Assembly (NCBI RefSeq): GCF_025200925.1
Contig: NZ_CP104174.1
Location: 6,510,001 to 6,574,000 of the forward strand
Reading direction: 5' to 3'
Source of the DNA: Bradyrhizobium sp. CB1015
GTDB taxonomy: Bacteria; Pseudomonadota; Alphaproteobacteria; Rhizobiales; Xanthobacteraceae
DNA: 64,000 nucleotides
Positions 32,579-41,378 of the stretch are shown here, one piece after another; position 1 is the first letter of the stretch, and every line of letters begins with the position of its first letter. Both the position numbers and the translations under genes were made by a program. Below the pieces are notes generated by a model that saw only the letters and a program-made list of their open reading frames with translations, was not told the origin of the DNA and made no database searches.

Positions 32579-33526
32579 GTGGCTGATCAGAAGGCCTCGA
32601 CCTCGATCGAGGCAGTGGAGAGCGGCCTCGCCGCGCAGGGCTATATCGCGAGCCGACAGATCGCGACCGCCGTCTATTTGTCGCAGCAGATCGAGAAGCC
32701 GATCCTGGTCGAAGGCCCCGCAGGCGTCGGCAAGACCGAGCTCGCCAAGGCGATTGCCGCCTGGCGCGGCATGAAGATGATCCGCCTGCAATGCTATGAG
32801 GGCCTCGACGAGGCCAAGGCGCTCTACGAGTGGAAATACGCCAAGCAGCTTCTTTATACGCAGATCCTCAAGGACAAGCTCGGCGAAGTCCTCGGCGGCG
32901 CGCAGACGCTGCATGCCGCGCTCGACCAGCTCCACGATTTCGGCGACGTGTTCTTCTCCAAGGAGTTCGTCGAGCCGCGGCCGCTGCTCCAGGCGCTCGA
33001 GCAGCCGGGCGGCTGCGTGCTCCTGATCGACGAGATCGACAAGTCGGACGCTGAATTCGAATCGCTGCTGCTGGAAATCCTCTCCGATTTCCAGGTCACG
33101 ATCCCCGAGCTCGGAACCGTGTCGGCGATCACGCCGCCGACGGTGATCCTCACCTCCAACAGCGAACGCGACCTGGGCGATGCGCTGAAGCGACGCTGCC
33201 TGCATCTGCATATCGGCTTCCCCGAGCAGCGGCTCGAGGAGCGCATCGTCGAAAGCCGCGTGCCCGGCATCTCGCAGACGCTGCGCCGGCAGATGGTCGG
33301 CTTCATCCACGAGATCCGCTCGCTGGATCTGAAGAAGCTGCCGTCCGTCAGTGAGACCATCGACTGGGCGCGCGTGCTGGTGCTGCTCCAGGCTTCCGAA
33401 CTCGATACTGAGATCGTCAAGGACACGCTCAACGTGCTCTTGAAATACGAAGCCGACATCGAGGCCGCGACGCCGCAGGTGACGACCTTCATCGCCAAGG
33501 TGGCCCGGTCCAACGTCTTCGGTTGA
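32579..33526 (+). CDS. MoxR-type AAA+ ATPase, CoxD-like
   Basis: A 315-residue AAA+ ATPase of the MoxR group. Walker A is GPAGVGKTELAK, Walker B is CVLLIDEIDKSD, and the sensor regions TSNSERDLGDALKRRCLHLH follow. The length and order are those of CoxD-like proteins that work with a VWA partner to insert metal or activate target enzymes. No ATG is available near the start; GTG at 32579 follows GGGAGC. A TTG at 32522 is possible. It is directly followed by the VWA gene (5 bases between stop and ATG). CoxD/CoxE pairs are normally linked to CO-dehydrogenase-type molybdenum enzymes, but none is adjacent here. Confidence 0.9.
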   Translation: MADQKASTSIEAVESGLAAQGYIASRQIATAVYLSQQIEKPILVEGPAGVGKTELAKAIAAWRGMKMIRLQCYEGLDEAKALYEWKYAKQLLYTQILKDKLGEVLGGAQTLHAALDQLHDFGDVFFSKEFVEPRPLLQALEQPGGCVLLIDEIDKSDAEFESLLLEILSDFQVTIPELGTVSAITPPTVILTSNSERDLGDALKRRCLHLHIGFPEQRLEERIVESRVPGISQTLRRQMVGFIHEIRSLDLKKLPSVSETIDWARVLVLLQASELDTEIVKDTLNVLLKYEADIEAATPQVTTFIAKVARSNVFG

Positions 33527-33531
33527 CGCCG

Positions 33532-34911
33532 ATGCGCGAGAATCTCCATCGCTTCTTTCGGGCGGCGCGCGGCGCCGGCGTTCACGTCTCGCCTGCCGAA
33601 AGCATCGATGCGATGCGCGCCGTCTCGCAGGTCGGCTTTTCCGACCGGACCATCCTGCGCGACGCGCTGCTGCTGACGCTCGCGAAGTCGCAGGACGAGA
33701 AGCTCGCGCTCGGCGACTGCTTTGATCTGTTCTTCAGCCAGCCGGAACCACGGCAGGATCAGCCTGAAGCTGCCGGCGAGGACGATGCGGCGCGAGGCGA
33801 AGATCAGCCGCCGTCGTCTGGCTCGGCGAGCGAGGCGGGCGAAGGTCAGCCTCTGCAAGGCCTGGGCCCGCTCGCGCAGATGCTACTATCACAAGATCGC
33901 AACGCGATCGCGGCCGCGATTGCCAGCGCAGCTGGCGCCGCCTCCCTGTCCGACATCCGCTACTCCACCCAGCGCGGCATCTTTTCCAGCCGCATCCTCG
34001 ACGCCATGGGCCTCCAGCGCTTGCGCGACGATCTCGACCAGCTGACCGCGACCAACCCGTCGCTGACCGAGCGCCTGCGCGCCGCGCTTGATGCCTTGCG
34101 CGAAGCCGTGCGCGATACGGTCTCTCAGGGGCTCGCACTCTATGCCCGCGAGGAGGCCGAAAACCTCCGCAACGAGATCCTGCGCAACGCGCCGCTCGCC
34201 CGCATCGAGCGGCGCCAGGTCGCCGAGATGCGCGCCCTCATCCGCCAGATCGCGCGCCGGCTGCGCGAGCGCTATTCCAAGCCGCGCAAGCGCCAGCGCC
34301 GTGGCCATCTCGACGTCCGCCGCACGCTGCGCCGCAATGCGGCCTGGGGCGGCGTGCCGTTCCTCACGGCGTGGAAGCGCAAGCATCGCGACCGGCCGAA
34401 GATCGTCGCGCTGTGCGACGTCTCGGGCTCCGTTGCGCGAGTCTCCGACTTCTTCCTACTGCTGATCCATTCGCTGCACGAGGTGGTCGACGACGTCCAC
34501 TCCTTCGCCTTCTCTTCGCACCTGATCGAGGTCAGCGAGATCCTGGAGTCGAAGTCGCCGGAGGAAGCGATGTCTGAGATCATGTCCAAGGTCGGTTTCG
34601 GCTCGTCGGACTACGGCTCCTCGCTGGTCGATTTCGAGAAGGAGTTCATGAGCACGCTGACGCCGCAGACCACCGTGATCGTGCTCGGCGATGCCCGCAG
34701 CAACAATCTCGACCCACGCGCCGACATTCTGCGCCGGATATCCGAGCGCTCGAAGCGGCTGGTCTGGCTCAATCCCGAGGGTCGGCTCGCCTGGGGCTTT
34801 GGCGATTCCGAGATGCCGCGCTACGCAACTTTTTGCAGCGTCGTGCGCCAATGCGCCACCGCGCAACAGCTCGAGCGCGCTGTATCCGACATTGTGGCGA
34901 CCTATCAGTAA
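33532..34911 (+). CDS. VWA-domain protein, CoxE-like
   Basis: A 459-residue protein with an acidic Glu/Asp/Gln-rich linker (residues about 70-110), a basic RERYSKPRKRQRRGHLDVRR segment and a C-terminal VWA domain. The MIDAS is CDVSGSVARVSDF with the later GSSDYGSSL. This is the CoxE (DUF58/VWA) type that pairs with MoxR ATPases. ATG at 33532 was chosen over TTG at 33523, which overlaps the previous stop. The pair forms a two-gene operon. Confidence 0.9.
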   Translation: MRENLHRFFRAARGAGVHVSPAESIDAMRAVSQVGFSDRTILRDALLLTLAKSQDEKLALGDCFDLFFSQPEPRQDQPEAAGEDDAARGEDQPPSSGSASEAGEGQPLQGLGPLAQMLLSQDRNAIAAAIASAAGAASLSDIRYSTQRGIFSSRILDAMGLQRLRDDLDQLTATNPSLTERLRAALDALREAVRDTVSQGLALYAREEAENLRNEILRNAPLARIERRQVAEMRALIRQIARRLRERYSKPRKRQRRGHLDVRRTLRRNAAWGGVPFLTAWKRKHRDRPKIVALCDVSGSVARVSDFFLLLIHSLHEVVDDVHSFAFSSHLIEVSEILESKSPEEAMSEIMSKVGFGSSDYGSSLVDFEKEFMSTLTPQTTVIVLGDARSNNLDPRADILRRISERSKRLVWLNPEGRLAWGFGDSEMPRYATFCSVVRQCATAQQLERAVSDIVATYQ

Positions 34912-34929
34912 CAATAACAGACGCCAGCG

Positions 34930-35106
34930 TCAGGCGGCGTTCAGCTCGGCCTGATTGCACTCCCGAAAGTGATACGCGATTTCGGCGAGCGCGCGCTGCT
35001 CCCATTCTTCTGCCTGCGCCAGCCAGAACAGCCGGCGCTTCGAATCGAGCGCAGCGCGCTCGCGGCACAAAAATTCCTGACTGCGTATCTCAACCAGCCT
35101 GTTCAT
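34930..35106 (-). CDS. Small hypothetical protein
   Basis: A 58-residue, helical, charged protein (MNRLVEIRSQEFLCRERAAL, then DSKRRLFWLAQAEEWEQRAL). This is a pattern I associate with short rhizobial proteins (EF..RERA..D..RR..WLA.AEEWEQRA). The start at 35106 has an AGGAGTGG site and was preferred over upstream in-frame starts. It is convergent with the CoxE-like gene. The role is unknown. Confidence 0.6.
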   Translation of the reverse strand: MNRLVEIRSQEFLCRERAALDSKRRLFWLAQAEEWEQRALAEIAYHFRECNQAELNAA

Positions 35107-35456
35107 GCACTCCACTCCTGCCGCGTGAAGCCATTGCCCGCAAATCAACGTAACAGAGTCCTGAACCTGTCGTCTCATGATTTCTGTGCACATCGCGACG
35201 CAGAATGGGACAGCGTTACTTCCCGTGCACTGCGGCAGTTCGCATCGCAGCATCAACACGGATCATCAATTAGTGATCGGAAATCAGGACGATGTTCGTG
35301 CGCGAACGATCTTAACTTTTGTGATGCAACGAAGTGCCGCAATTTGTGAAGAGATGTTCTAAACAGCTGACCGAATTCCCGACTCATTGTCGTCGCACGG
35401 TCTTCATGCGGCGCCGCTAACAGAGGCACGCGAACGGGACGATCGCCTGAGGCAAC
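35107..35456. other. Intergenic stretch with no supported gene
   Basis: Relatively AT-rich, with no frame having protein character. It probably holds the promoters of the flanking divergent small genes. Confidence 0.35.
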
Positions 35457-35678
35457 ATGAGCAACGATTTCGACTTCGATCTTTCATCCGACCAGTGGGA
35501 AGCACTGAAGGCGCTTCGCAACCCGGTGTCGAACGGTCGCCTCGCGAAGGCCTATCTCGTCGAAAGCCTCGCCAAGCTCGGCCTCGTTGTCATGAATGAC
35601 GGCGTGCCTGCGATAACATCCGCAGGACGCAAGGTGCTGGTGCGCGGCTCATGCCGGCTGCTGGATCTCGCGGCGTGA
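35457..35678 (+). CDS. Small hypothetical protein
   Basis: A 73-residue protein starting MSNDFDFDLSSDQWEALKAL. The rest (NPVSNGRLAKAYLVESLAKL, then GLVVMNDGVPAITSAGRKVL) resembles a winged-helix fragment with a wing at ITSAGRKVLVRG. It may be a small DNA-binding protein. Conserved relatives exist in Bradyrhizobium as far as I recall. Confidence 0.6.
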   Translation: MSNDFDFDLSSDQWEALKALRNPVSNGRLAKAYLVESLAKLGLVVMNDGVPAITSAGRKVLVRGSCRLLDLAA

Positions 35679-35813
35679 CGAGATCGCCTGCTGCCGCGTA
35701 ACTGCGCCATCGCCTGAAAAATAATCTTTAGCTCTTCATCGAAATCGGATTTGCTTCTTGCGACAAGATCCGGCGCGCAACGACGCAGCGCCGGACAGGC
35801 AAGGGAGCTGATT

Positions 35814-36827
35814 ATGAACGGGCTTGGCGGGCTGAACAAATCTCCCAACGGTGTGGTTGTCGGACTTGTGCAGCTTCAACTGCCTAAGGTGGTGAGCCCG
35901 GCCGATCTCGCCAGGCAGACCGAGCGCATCGTCTGGATGGTCGGCAAGGCCCGCCGCAATCTCTCCACCATGGACATGGTGGTTTTCCCCGAATACTCGC
36001 TGCACGGCCTCTCGATGGACACCAATCCGGAGATCATGTGTCGGCTTGACGGACCGGAGGTCGCGGCCTTCAAGCAGGCCTGTGTCGACAACAAGATCTG
36101 GGGCTGCTTCTCCATCATGGAGTTCAACCCGCACGGCAATCCCTACAACTCGGGCCTGATCATCGACGACAACGGCGAGATCAAGCTCTACTATCGAAAA
36201 CTTCATCCCTGGATTCCGGTCGAGCCCTGGGAGCCCGGCGATGTCGGCATTCCCGTGATCGAGGGTCCAAACGGCGCAAAGATCGCGCTGATCATCTGTC
36301 ACGACGGCATGTTCCCGGAGATGGCACGGGAATGCGCCTACAAAGGCGCTGAGATCATGATCCGCACCGCCGGCTACACCGCGCCGATCCGTGAAGCCTG
36401 GCGCTTCACCAACCAGGCCAACTCGTTCCAAAACCTGATGGTCACCGCGAATGTCTGCATGTGCGGCTCGGACGGCTCGTTCGATTCCATGGGCGAAGGC
36501 ATGATCGTCAATTTCGACGGCACCGTGTTGGCGCACGGCACCACCGGCCGTGCCGACGAGATCATCACCGCCGAGGTGCGGCCCGATCTCGTGCGCGAGG
36601 CCCGCATCAATTGGGGCGTCGAAAACAACATCTATCAGCTCTGGCACCGCGGCTATGTCGCCGTGAAGGGCGGCGCGATGGACTGCCCTTACACCTTCAT
36701 GCAGGACATGGTCGCCGGCACCTTCCGACTCCCTTGGGAGGACCAGGTCAAGGTCACCGACGGCACCTCGTGCGGCTTCCCGGCCCCGACGCGGATGTTC
36801 GGCAAGATGGCGAAGGCGGCGGAATAA
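35814..36827 (+). CDS. amiF: Formamidase (aliphatic amidase family)
   Basis: A 337-residue nitrilase-superfamily amidase that hydrolyses formamide to formate and ammonia. The Glu-Lys-Cys triad is visible: Glu 60 in VVFPEYSLHG, Lys about 129 in YYRKLHPW, Cys about 162 in LIICHDGMFPE. The full-length order and the insert WIPVEPWEPGD match AmiF rather than AmiE. The start at 35814 was chosen because AAGGGAGC precedes it; earlier in-frame starts lack support. It precedes dctA by 86 bases on the same strand. Its product formate and ammonia fit nitrogen scavenging. Confidence 0.9.
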   Translation: MNGLGGLNKSPNGVVVGLVQLQLPKVVSPADLARQTERIVWMVGKARRNLSTMDMVVFPEYSLHGLSMDTNPEIMCRLDGPEVAAFKQACVDNKIWGCFSIMEFNPHGNPYNSGLIIDDNGEIKLYYRKLHPWIPVEPWEPGDVGIPVIEGPNGAKIALIICHDGMFPEMARECAYKGAEIMIRTAGYTAPIREAWRFTNQANSFQNLMVTANVCMCGSDGSFDSMGEGMIVNFDGTVLAHGTTGRADEIITAEVRPDLVREARINWGVENNIYQLWHRGYVAVKGGAMDCPYTFMQDMVAGTFRLPWEDQVKVTDGTSCGFPAPTRMFGKMAKAAE

Positions 36828-36858
36828 CCCGGTTTTCTCGGGCGAAACCGCGACAATC

Positions 36859-36874
36859 TGGCACGGTTGTTGCT
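36859..36874 (+). promoter_or_regulatory. Sigma-54 promoter of dctA
   Basis: TGGCACGGTTGTTGCT matches the RpoN consensus TGGCACG-N4-TTGCW at every fixed base, with ten bases between GG and GC. It lies 40 bases before the dctA start. DctA is the classical DctD/RpoN target in rhizobia. Confidence 0.88.
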
Positions 36875-36913
36875 CCTTTGTGACGTCCAGGACGCGTCAA
36901 AGGGGAGTGCATC

Positions 36914-38233
36914 ATGTCGACCATCGCCGCGGCACCCGCCGCCGAGCCGAAGCCGCTTTACACCTCGCTGTTCGTCCAGGTCTTGGCTGCGCTGGTGCTT
37001 GGCGTCATCCTGGGGATGGCCGTTCCGGACTTCGCCATCAGCCTCAAAATCCTCAGCGACGCCTTCCTGAAGCTGATCTCGATGATCGTGGCACCGATCG
37101 TGTTCTGCGTCGTCGTGCATGGCATTGCCGGCGCCGGCGACCTCAAGAAGGTCGGCCGCGTCGGCGTCAAGGCGTTGATCTATTTCGAGATCATGACGAC
37201 GGTCGCCCTCGTGGTCGGCCTGCTGCTCGCCTACATCTTCGGTCCCGGCCACGGCATGAACATCGATCCCTCGACGCTGGATGCCAAGGCGCTCAACACT
37301 TATGCCGACAACGCCCACAAGCTCTCCGGCGGCGGCATCGGTGCCTTCCTGATGAACGTGATCCCGACCACCTCCTTCGATGCGCTATCGCGTAATGATG
37401 TGCTTCAGGTGCTGTTCTTCGCGGTGCTGTTCGGCATCGGTCTCGCGCTCGTCGGTGGCGAGAAGGGCGCGCTCGTCACCTCCATCATCGATGCGGCCTC
37501 TACCGTGCTGTTCCGCGTGATGGGGCTGATCGTGCGAGTCGCGCCACTCGGCGTGCTCGGCGCGGTCGCCTACACGGTCGGCAAATATGGCGTCGGCTCG
37601 CTGAAGCAGCTCGTGTCGTTAGTGATGCTGTTCTACGTCTCGGTCGGCATCTTCGTGCTCGGCGTGCTCGGCGGCGTGATGGCGCTCGCCGGCATCAACA
37701 TCCTCAAATTTCTCGCCTACCTGCGCGAGGAGTTGACCATAGTGCTCGCGACGGCGTCCTCGGACGCGGTGCTGCCCCAGATTATGAAGAAGCTGGAGCG
37801 CATGGGCGTGAAGGATTCCGTCGTCGGTCTCGTCATTCCGACCGGCTATTCCTTCAACCTCGACGCCTTCTCGATCTACCTCACACTGGCCGTCGTCTTC
37901 ATTGCGCAGGCCACCAACACGCCGTTGTCGTTCGGCGACCTGCTGCTGGTGCTCGGCGTATCCCTGATCACGTCGAAGGGCGCACATGGCGTGCCGGGCT
38001 CGGCGATCGTGATCCTGGCGGCGACCTTGAACGCGGTGCCGAGCATCCCTGCGATCGGCCTTGTTCTGGTGCTGTCGGTCGACTGGTTCATCGGCATGGC
38101 CCGCGCGCTCGGCAACCTCGTCGGCAATTGCGTCGCAACCGTCGTGGTCGCGGCCTGGGAAGGCGATCTCGACCGCGCCAAGGCGGCCAAGGTGCTCGAG
38201 GGCGGCGAGGTGGTCGATGTGACGGCGGGATAG
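36914..38233 (+). CDS. dctA: C4-dicarboxylate transport protein DctA
   Basis: A 439-residue inner-membrane Na+/H+:dicarboxylate symporter (DAACS family). It shows the family motifs TASSDAVLPQIMKKLE (serine-rich hairpin), VIPTGYSFNLDAFSIYLTLA and GAHGVPGSAIVILAATL. It takes up malate, succinate and fumarate, the carbon source for symbiotic nitrogen fixation. A consensus sigma-54 element lies upstream. The dctB and dctD sensor-regulator pair is not in the window. A GGGGAG site precedes the start. Confidence 0.96.
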   Translation: MSTIAAAPAAEPKPLYTSLFVQVLAALVLGVILGMAVPDFAISLKILSDAFLKLISMIVAPIVFCVVVHGIAGAGDLKKVGRVGVKALIYFEIMTTVALVVGLLLAYIFGPGHGMNIDPSTLDAKALNTYADNAHKLSGGGIGAFLMNVIPTTSFDALSRNDVLQVLFFAVLFGIGLALVGGEKGALVTSIIDAASTVLFRVMGLIVRVAPLGVLGAVAYTVGKYGVGSLKQLVSLVMLFYVSVGIFVLGVLGGVMALAGINILKFLAYLREELTIVLATASSDAVLPQIMKKLERMGVKDSVVGLVIPTGYSFNLDAFSIYLTLAVVFIAQATNTPLSFGDLLLVLGVSLITSKGAHGVPGSAIVILAATLNAVPSIPAIGLVLVLSVDWFIGMARALGNLVGNCVATVVVAAWEGDLDRAKAAKVLEGGEVVDVTAG

Positions 38234-38244
38234 CGGTTCGCGGA

Positions 38245-39627
38245 TCAATCGTTCCACTGGAGGAGTGGCGTGCCGTACGCCCGCCTCCAGACCGACAGGA
38301 AACGCGGAAACCACGAGTGGGCCACGGCGCCCTTATAGGCCCAGGTGCGATACTTCAGACCCTGCTCCGAGATCAGCTCCTGATAGCCGCCGTGGACCTC
38401 GGTCGCGGTGCGAATGTCCTTCAGGATCCCTTGCGCGCAGGCCCGATAGATCTCGCTCCCTGAGGCCTCATCAAAGTCCAGCATACGATCCGCAAACTCG
38501 ACATTGAACGTCGGCCAGGAGGAGCGCCCCTGATAGGCGGGAGCTGCAATCTTGTGGATGATCTTGTTGCGAGGATTATCCGCCGACACCAAGAAGTGGA
38601 ACGTGCTGGGGATGCGAAACCGCGGTTCGGCGATGATCAGATCTGTCGTGGCCGCGAACAGCGCGCGCTCGCTCGCCTCGCTCATATCCCAGAAGCCGCG
38701 ATGCACGCTGACGAAATCCAACGCAACCGACGATGCCGGTGAGCTCGCCATGCCGTCCAGAGAATACCTGATATAGCCGTCCTTCCCGAACAGGCGGAGC
38801 AGATCCCTCTTGTACTGCGCGAGGTCGCCCCCGAGCAGCCGCTTCAACTCGTTCTCGCCGACGATCCCGAGCTGCACGCCCCACACGAACGTCGTGTAGA
38901 CGCAGGCATTGGTGACGAAACGCCGGCGCTCGGCGCGGGTATCCGTCGCCGCGGAGCGCGGGCCGCTGGCGTCGCACAGCAAATATCTGGTGCCGTCAGC
39001 GTCGAATGACTCCAGCTCGCTCGCAAGCTTCAGGATCGCGCGCTTCAGGTCTCCGCCATATTCGGCCAGCAGCAAGCGGCCGGCATGCGCGCATTGTGAC
39101 ATCGCCAGATAGGACGAGGCCCTCTCCTCGGCAGAGAGCATCTGCTGCAGACCGGCGAGAATCCCGAGCAGCGTATCCGAGGGCCGCGAGAAGTAGTTCA
39201 CGCCGAGGTACCGGCCGCGTCCCGCCGGGACGATGGTCGTGGTGACCACGTCGGCGCGAACCGCCTCCAGCAGCAGGCGCACGCTCTTCTCCAGCAGGCG
39301 CACCCGCCGCACCGCGTCCTGCGAGTCCATGATGGTCTCGGGGTCGAGGACATCAGGGTAGAACCAGGCAAAGTCGCGGGGGTAATAGGCCGACGCGTGC
39401 GGTGCGCCGGTGACGAGGAAGGCCTCGGTCACCGAAAAGGCGCTGTCCATCGAGTGCCGGTAAAGATCCTCGATGGCCGACAACGAATGATGCGATTGTC
39501 TCAGGAATCGATCACCGAGAAAATTGACCGCCTGAAGGGCGTTGGCGACGAAGGTCGCAGCCATCCCCTGATAAAACCGGTTTTCACGATGTGATGGAAA
39601 GGAGATGTCGCTGTTCATGTCGGTCAA
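38245..39627 (-). CDS. Hypothetical protein, possible six-hairpin fold
   Basis: A 460-residue soluble protein without signal peptide. Its repeated helical pairs, and motifs such as YYPRDFAWFYPDVLDPETIM, YLGVNYFSRPSDTLLGILAG and SSWPTFNVEFADRMLDFDEA, resemble the (alpha/alpha)6 barrels of glycosidases and related enzymes. I cannot name a family. It is convergent with dctA with only 11 bases between the stop codons. The nearest neighbour upstream is the M20 amidohydrolase, 98 bases away in the same direction. Confidence 0.55.
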   Translation of the reverse strand: MTDMNSDISFPSHRENRFYQGMAATFVANALQAVNFLGDRFLRQSHHSLSAIEDLYRHSMDSAFSVTEAFLVTGAPHASAYYPRDFAWFYPDVLDPETIMDSQDAVRRVRLLEKSVRLLLEAVRADVVTTTIVPAGRGRYLGVNYFSRPSDTLLGILAGLQQMLSAEERASSYLAMSQCAHAGRLLLAEYGGDLKRAILKLASELESFDADGTRYLLCDASGPRSAATDTRAERRRFVTNACVYTTFVWGVQLGIVGENELKRLLGGDLAQYKRDLLRLFGKDGYIRYSLDGMASSPASSVALDFVSVHRGFWDMSEASERALFAATTDLIIAEPRFRIPSTFHFLVSADNPRNKIIHKIAAPAYQGRSSWPTFNVEFADRMLDFDEASGSEIYRACAQGILKDIRTATEVHGGYQELISEQGLKYRTWAYKGAVAHSWFPRFLSVWRRAYGTPLLQWND

Positions 39628-39725
39628 TCGGCTGATTGTCTCGTGACCCTCGCGATGATGGCCACCATTTTAAGCATGACTGATTCGTATCTCTCCCCGG
39701 TGACTTGCGGGTTTGTGACGCTCGC

Positions 39726-41057
39726 CTAGGCCTTACGCGGCCGGAAATTCTCGATCACCCTGAGCAGCACACGCGCGCCGGCGTCGGCATCGGCGAGTTC
39801 GACATGCTCGTCCGGGTGATGGCTGATACCGCCGCGGCAGCGGACGAAGATCATGCCGACATCGGCGATGTCGATCATCGCCATGCCGTCGTGCCCTGCC
39901 CCGCTCGGCAGCTCGAACACGGCAAGGCCTTCGGCTTCGATCGCGTGCGCGATCTGCTGCCTAAGCCAGGGTGCGCAGGGCGCGGTGCGGTTCTCGTGGG
40001 TGACGTCGAGCTGAAGCGCCAGCTGCCGCCGCTTGGCGATCGCCTCGATCTGGCGGACGACATCGGCCACCGCGCGCTTGCGGTGCATGTCGGTCGGCGC
40101 GCGCATGTCGATGGTGAAGGATACTTCGCCCGGAATGACGTTGGTCGCGCCGGGCCTCGCCTGGATGTAGCCGACGGTGCCGACGAGGCCGGCCTCGTCG
40201 GTGCAGCAAAATTGCTCGATCGCACCGACGCATTCGGCCGCGCCGGCGAGGGCGTCACGTCGCAGCGCCATCGGCACGGTGCCGGCATGCCCGGCCATAC
40301 CGGTGAGCCGCGCCGCAAGGCGCGTGGCACCGGCAATCGCGGTGACGACGCCCACGGGCAGGTTCTGCGCTTCCAGCACCGGGCCCTGCTCGATGTGCAA
40401 TTCGAGATAGGCAAGCAGCTCGCGCCGCGTCCGCGTGGCCGCGCCGATATGATCGGGATCGAGGCCGAACTGCGCGAGCGCCTCGCGCATCGACACGCCA
40501 TTGCTGTCGCGCGTATTCAGCGCGCTCTCGTCAAAAGTGCCGGCCACCGCACGGCTGCCGAGCAAGGTCGAAGCAAACCGCACCCCCTCCTCGTCGGCAA
40601 AACCGATCACCTCGATCGCAAACGGCAGGCGCTTGCCGCGGCGGTTCAGATCGGCGACGCAAGAGATCGCCGTGATCACACCCAGCGGTCCATCCCATTT
40701 GCCGGCATCGCGCACGGTGTCGTAATGCGAGCCGAGCATCAGGCAGGGCGCGCCCGGCCGCTCGCCTTCGTACCGTCCGCAGACATTGCCGATCGCATCC
40801 AGATGCGCGCTCATGCCGGCCTCGCGCATCCACCCCATGATGAGGTCCGCGGCCTTGCGCAGCTCCTTGCTGAGGAAGATGCGGGTGAGTTTTTCGGGCT
40901 CTTCCGAAATCGCGCCGAGCTCGTTGATCCGGCGAACGATCTCATTGCCGAGCGATGCATCGTGAACGGTACCAGCGCCCATCTCGGCGAGCTTTCCATC
41001 TTCTGAGGACACGGCGGTCCTGACGACAATCGATACAAGTTCGGTGCCAGCGAACAT
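39726..41057 (-). CDS. M20-family amidohydrolase, allantoate amidohydrolase type
   Basis: A 443-residue Zn/Mn-dependent amidohydrolase of the AllC/HyuC group. Metal-ligand motifs are LMLGSHYDTVRDAGKWDGPL, GFADEEGVRF (Glu pair) and ELHIEQGPVLEAQ, with the dimer-loop GATNVIPGEVSFTIDMRAP. Family members hydrolyse allantoate, ureidoglycolate or N-carbamoyl-beta-alanine. Allantoate is the likely substrate given the purine genes in this window, but the sequence alone does not decide. The start is uncertain: 41057 gives MFAGTEL; MGAGTVHDASLGNEI further in is an alternative. It diverges from the importer operon. Confidence 0.85.
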   Translation of the reverse strand: MFAGTELVSIVVRTAVSSEDGKLAEMGAGTVHDASLGNEIVRRINELGAISEEPEKLTRIFLSKELRKAADLIMGWMREAGMSAHLDAIGNVCGRYEGERPGAPCLMLGSHYDTVRDAGKWDGPLGVITAISCVADLNRRGKRLPFAIEVIGFADEEGVRFASTLLGSRAVAGTFDESALNTRDSNGVSMREALAQFGLDPDHIGAATRTRRELLAYLELHIEQGPVLEAQNLPVGVVTAIAGATRLAARLTGMAGHAGTVPMALRRDALAGAAECVGAIEQFCCTDEAGLVGTVGYIQARPGATNVIPGEVSFTIDMRAPTDMHRKRAVADVVRQIEAIAKRRQLALQLDVTHENRTAPCAPWLRQQIAHAIEAEGLAVFELPSGAGHDGMAMIDIADVGMIFVRCRGGISHHPDEHVELADADAGARVLLRVIENFRPRKA

Positions 41058-41288
41058 CACCGGCGCCGTCCCAGTCAGCGCGTGGTTAGCATGAATGCGC
41101 CTCGCCGGCCGACCGTCCAACGCCGGTCATACACATGCGCGAGCTGGTTCGGGCTGCTCAACTCCACTGCATACAATGTTTGGATATTGCCTATAAAATA
41201 ATCTGCTGCTTTCTTCACCAAGTCCATCTCACTCTTTATCTCTTATATGTTTCAATTGCTTACGACGGATTGCACTCTTCATAGCCTC

Positions 41289-41304
41289 TGGCATGAAGCT
41301 TGCG
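41289..41304 (+). promoter_or_regulatory. Candidate sigma-54 promoter of the first importer operon
   Basis: TGGCATGAAGCTTGCG has TGGCA at -24, TTGC at -12 and ten bases between GG and GC. The final G deviates from W and one base of CACG differs. It lies 75 bases upstream of the substrate-binding-protein start. Confidence 0.6.
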
Positions 41305-41378
41305 ACATCCGATCCCGGCTCCGCCAAGCCGGCGCAGCCGCGAGATCAAGGCGGGGCATCCGCCAAGGGGAGCGAGCA

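Noticed and set aside
35765..35785. A sigma-54-like sequence before the formamidase gene (GGATTTGCTTCTTGC)
   Set aside because: The distance between GG and GC is 11 bases, and RpoN promoters tolerate almost no change from ten.
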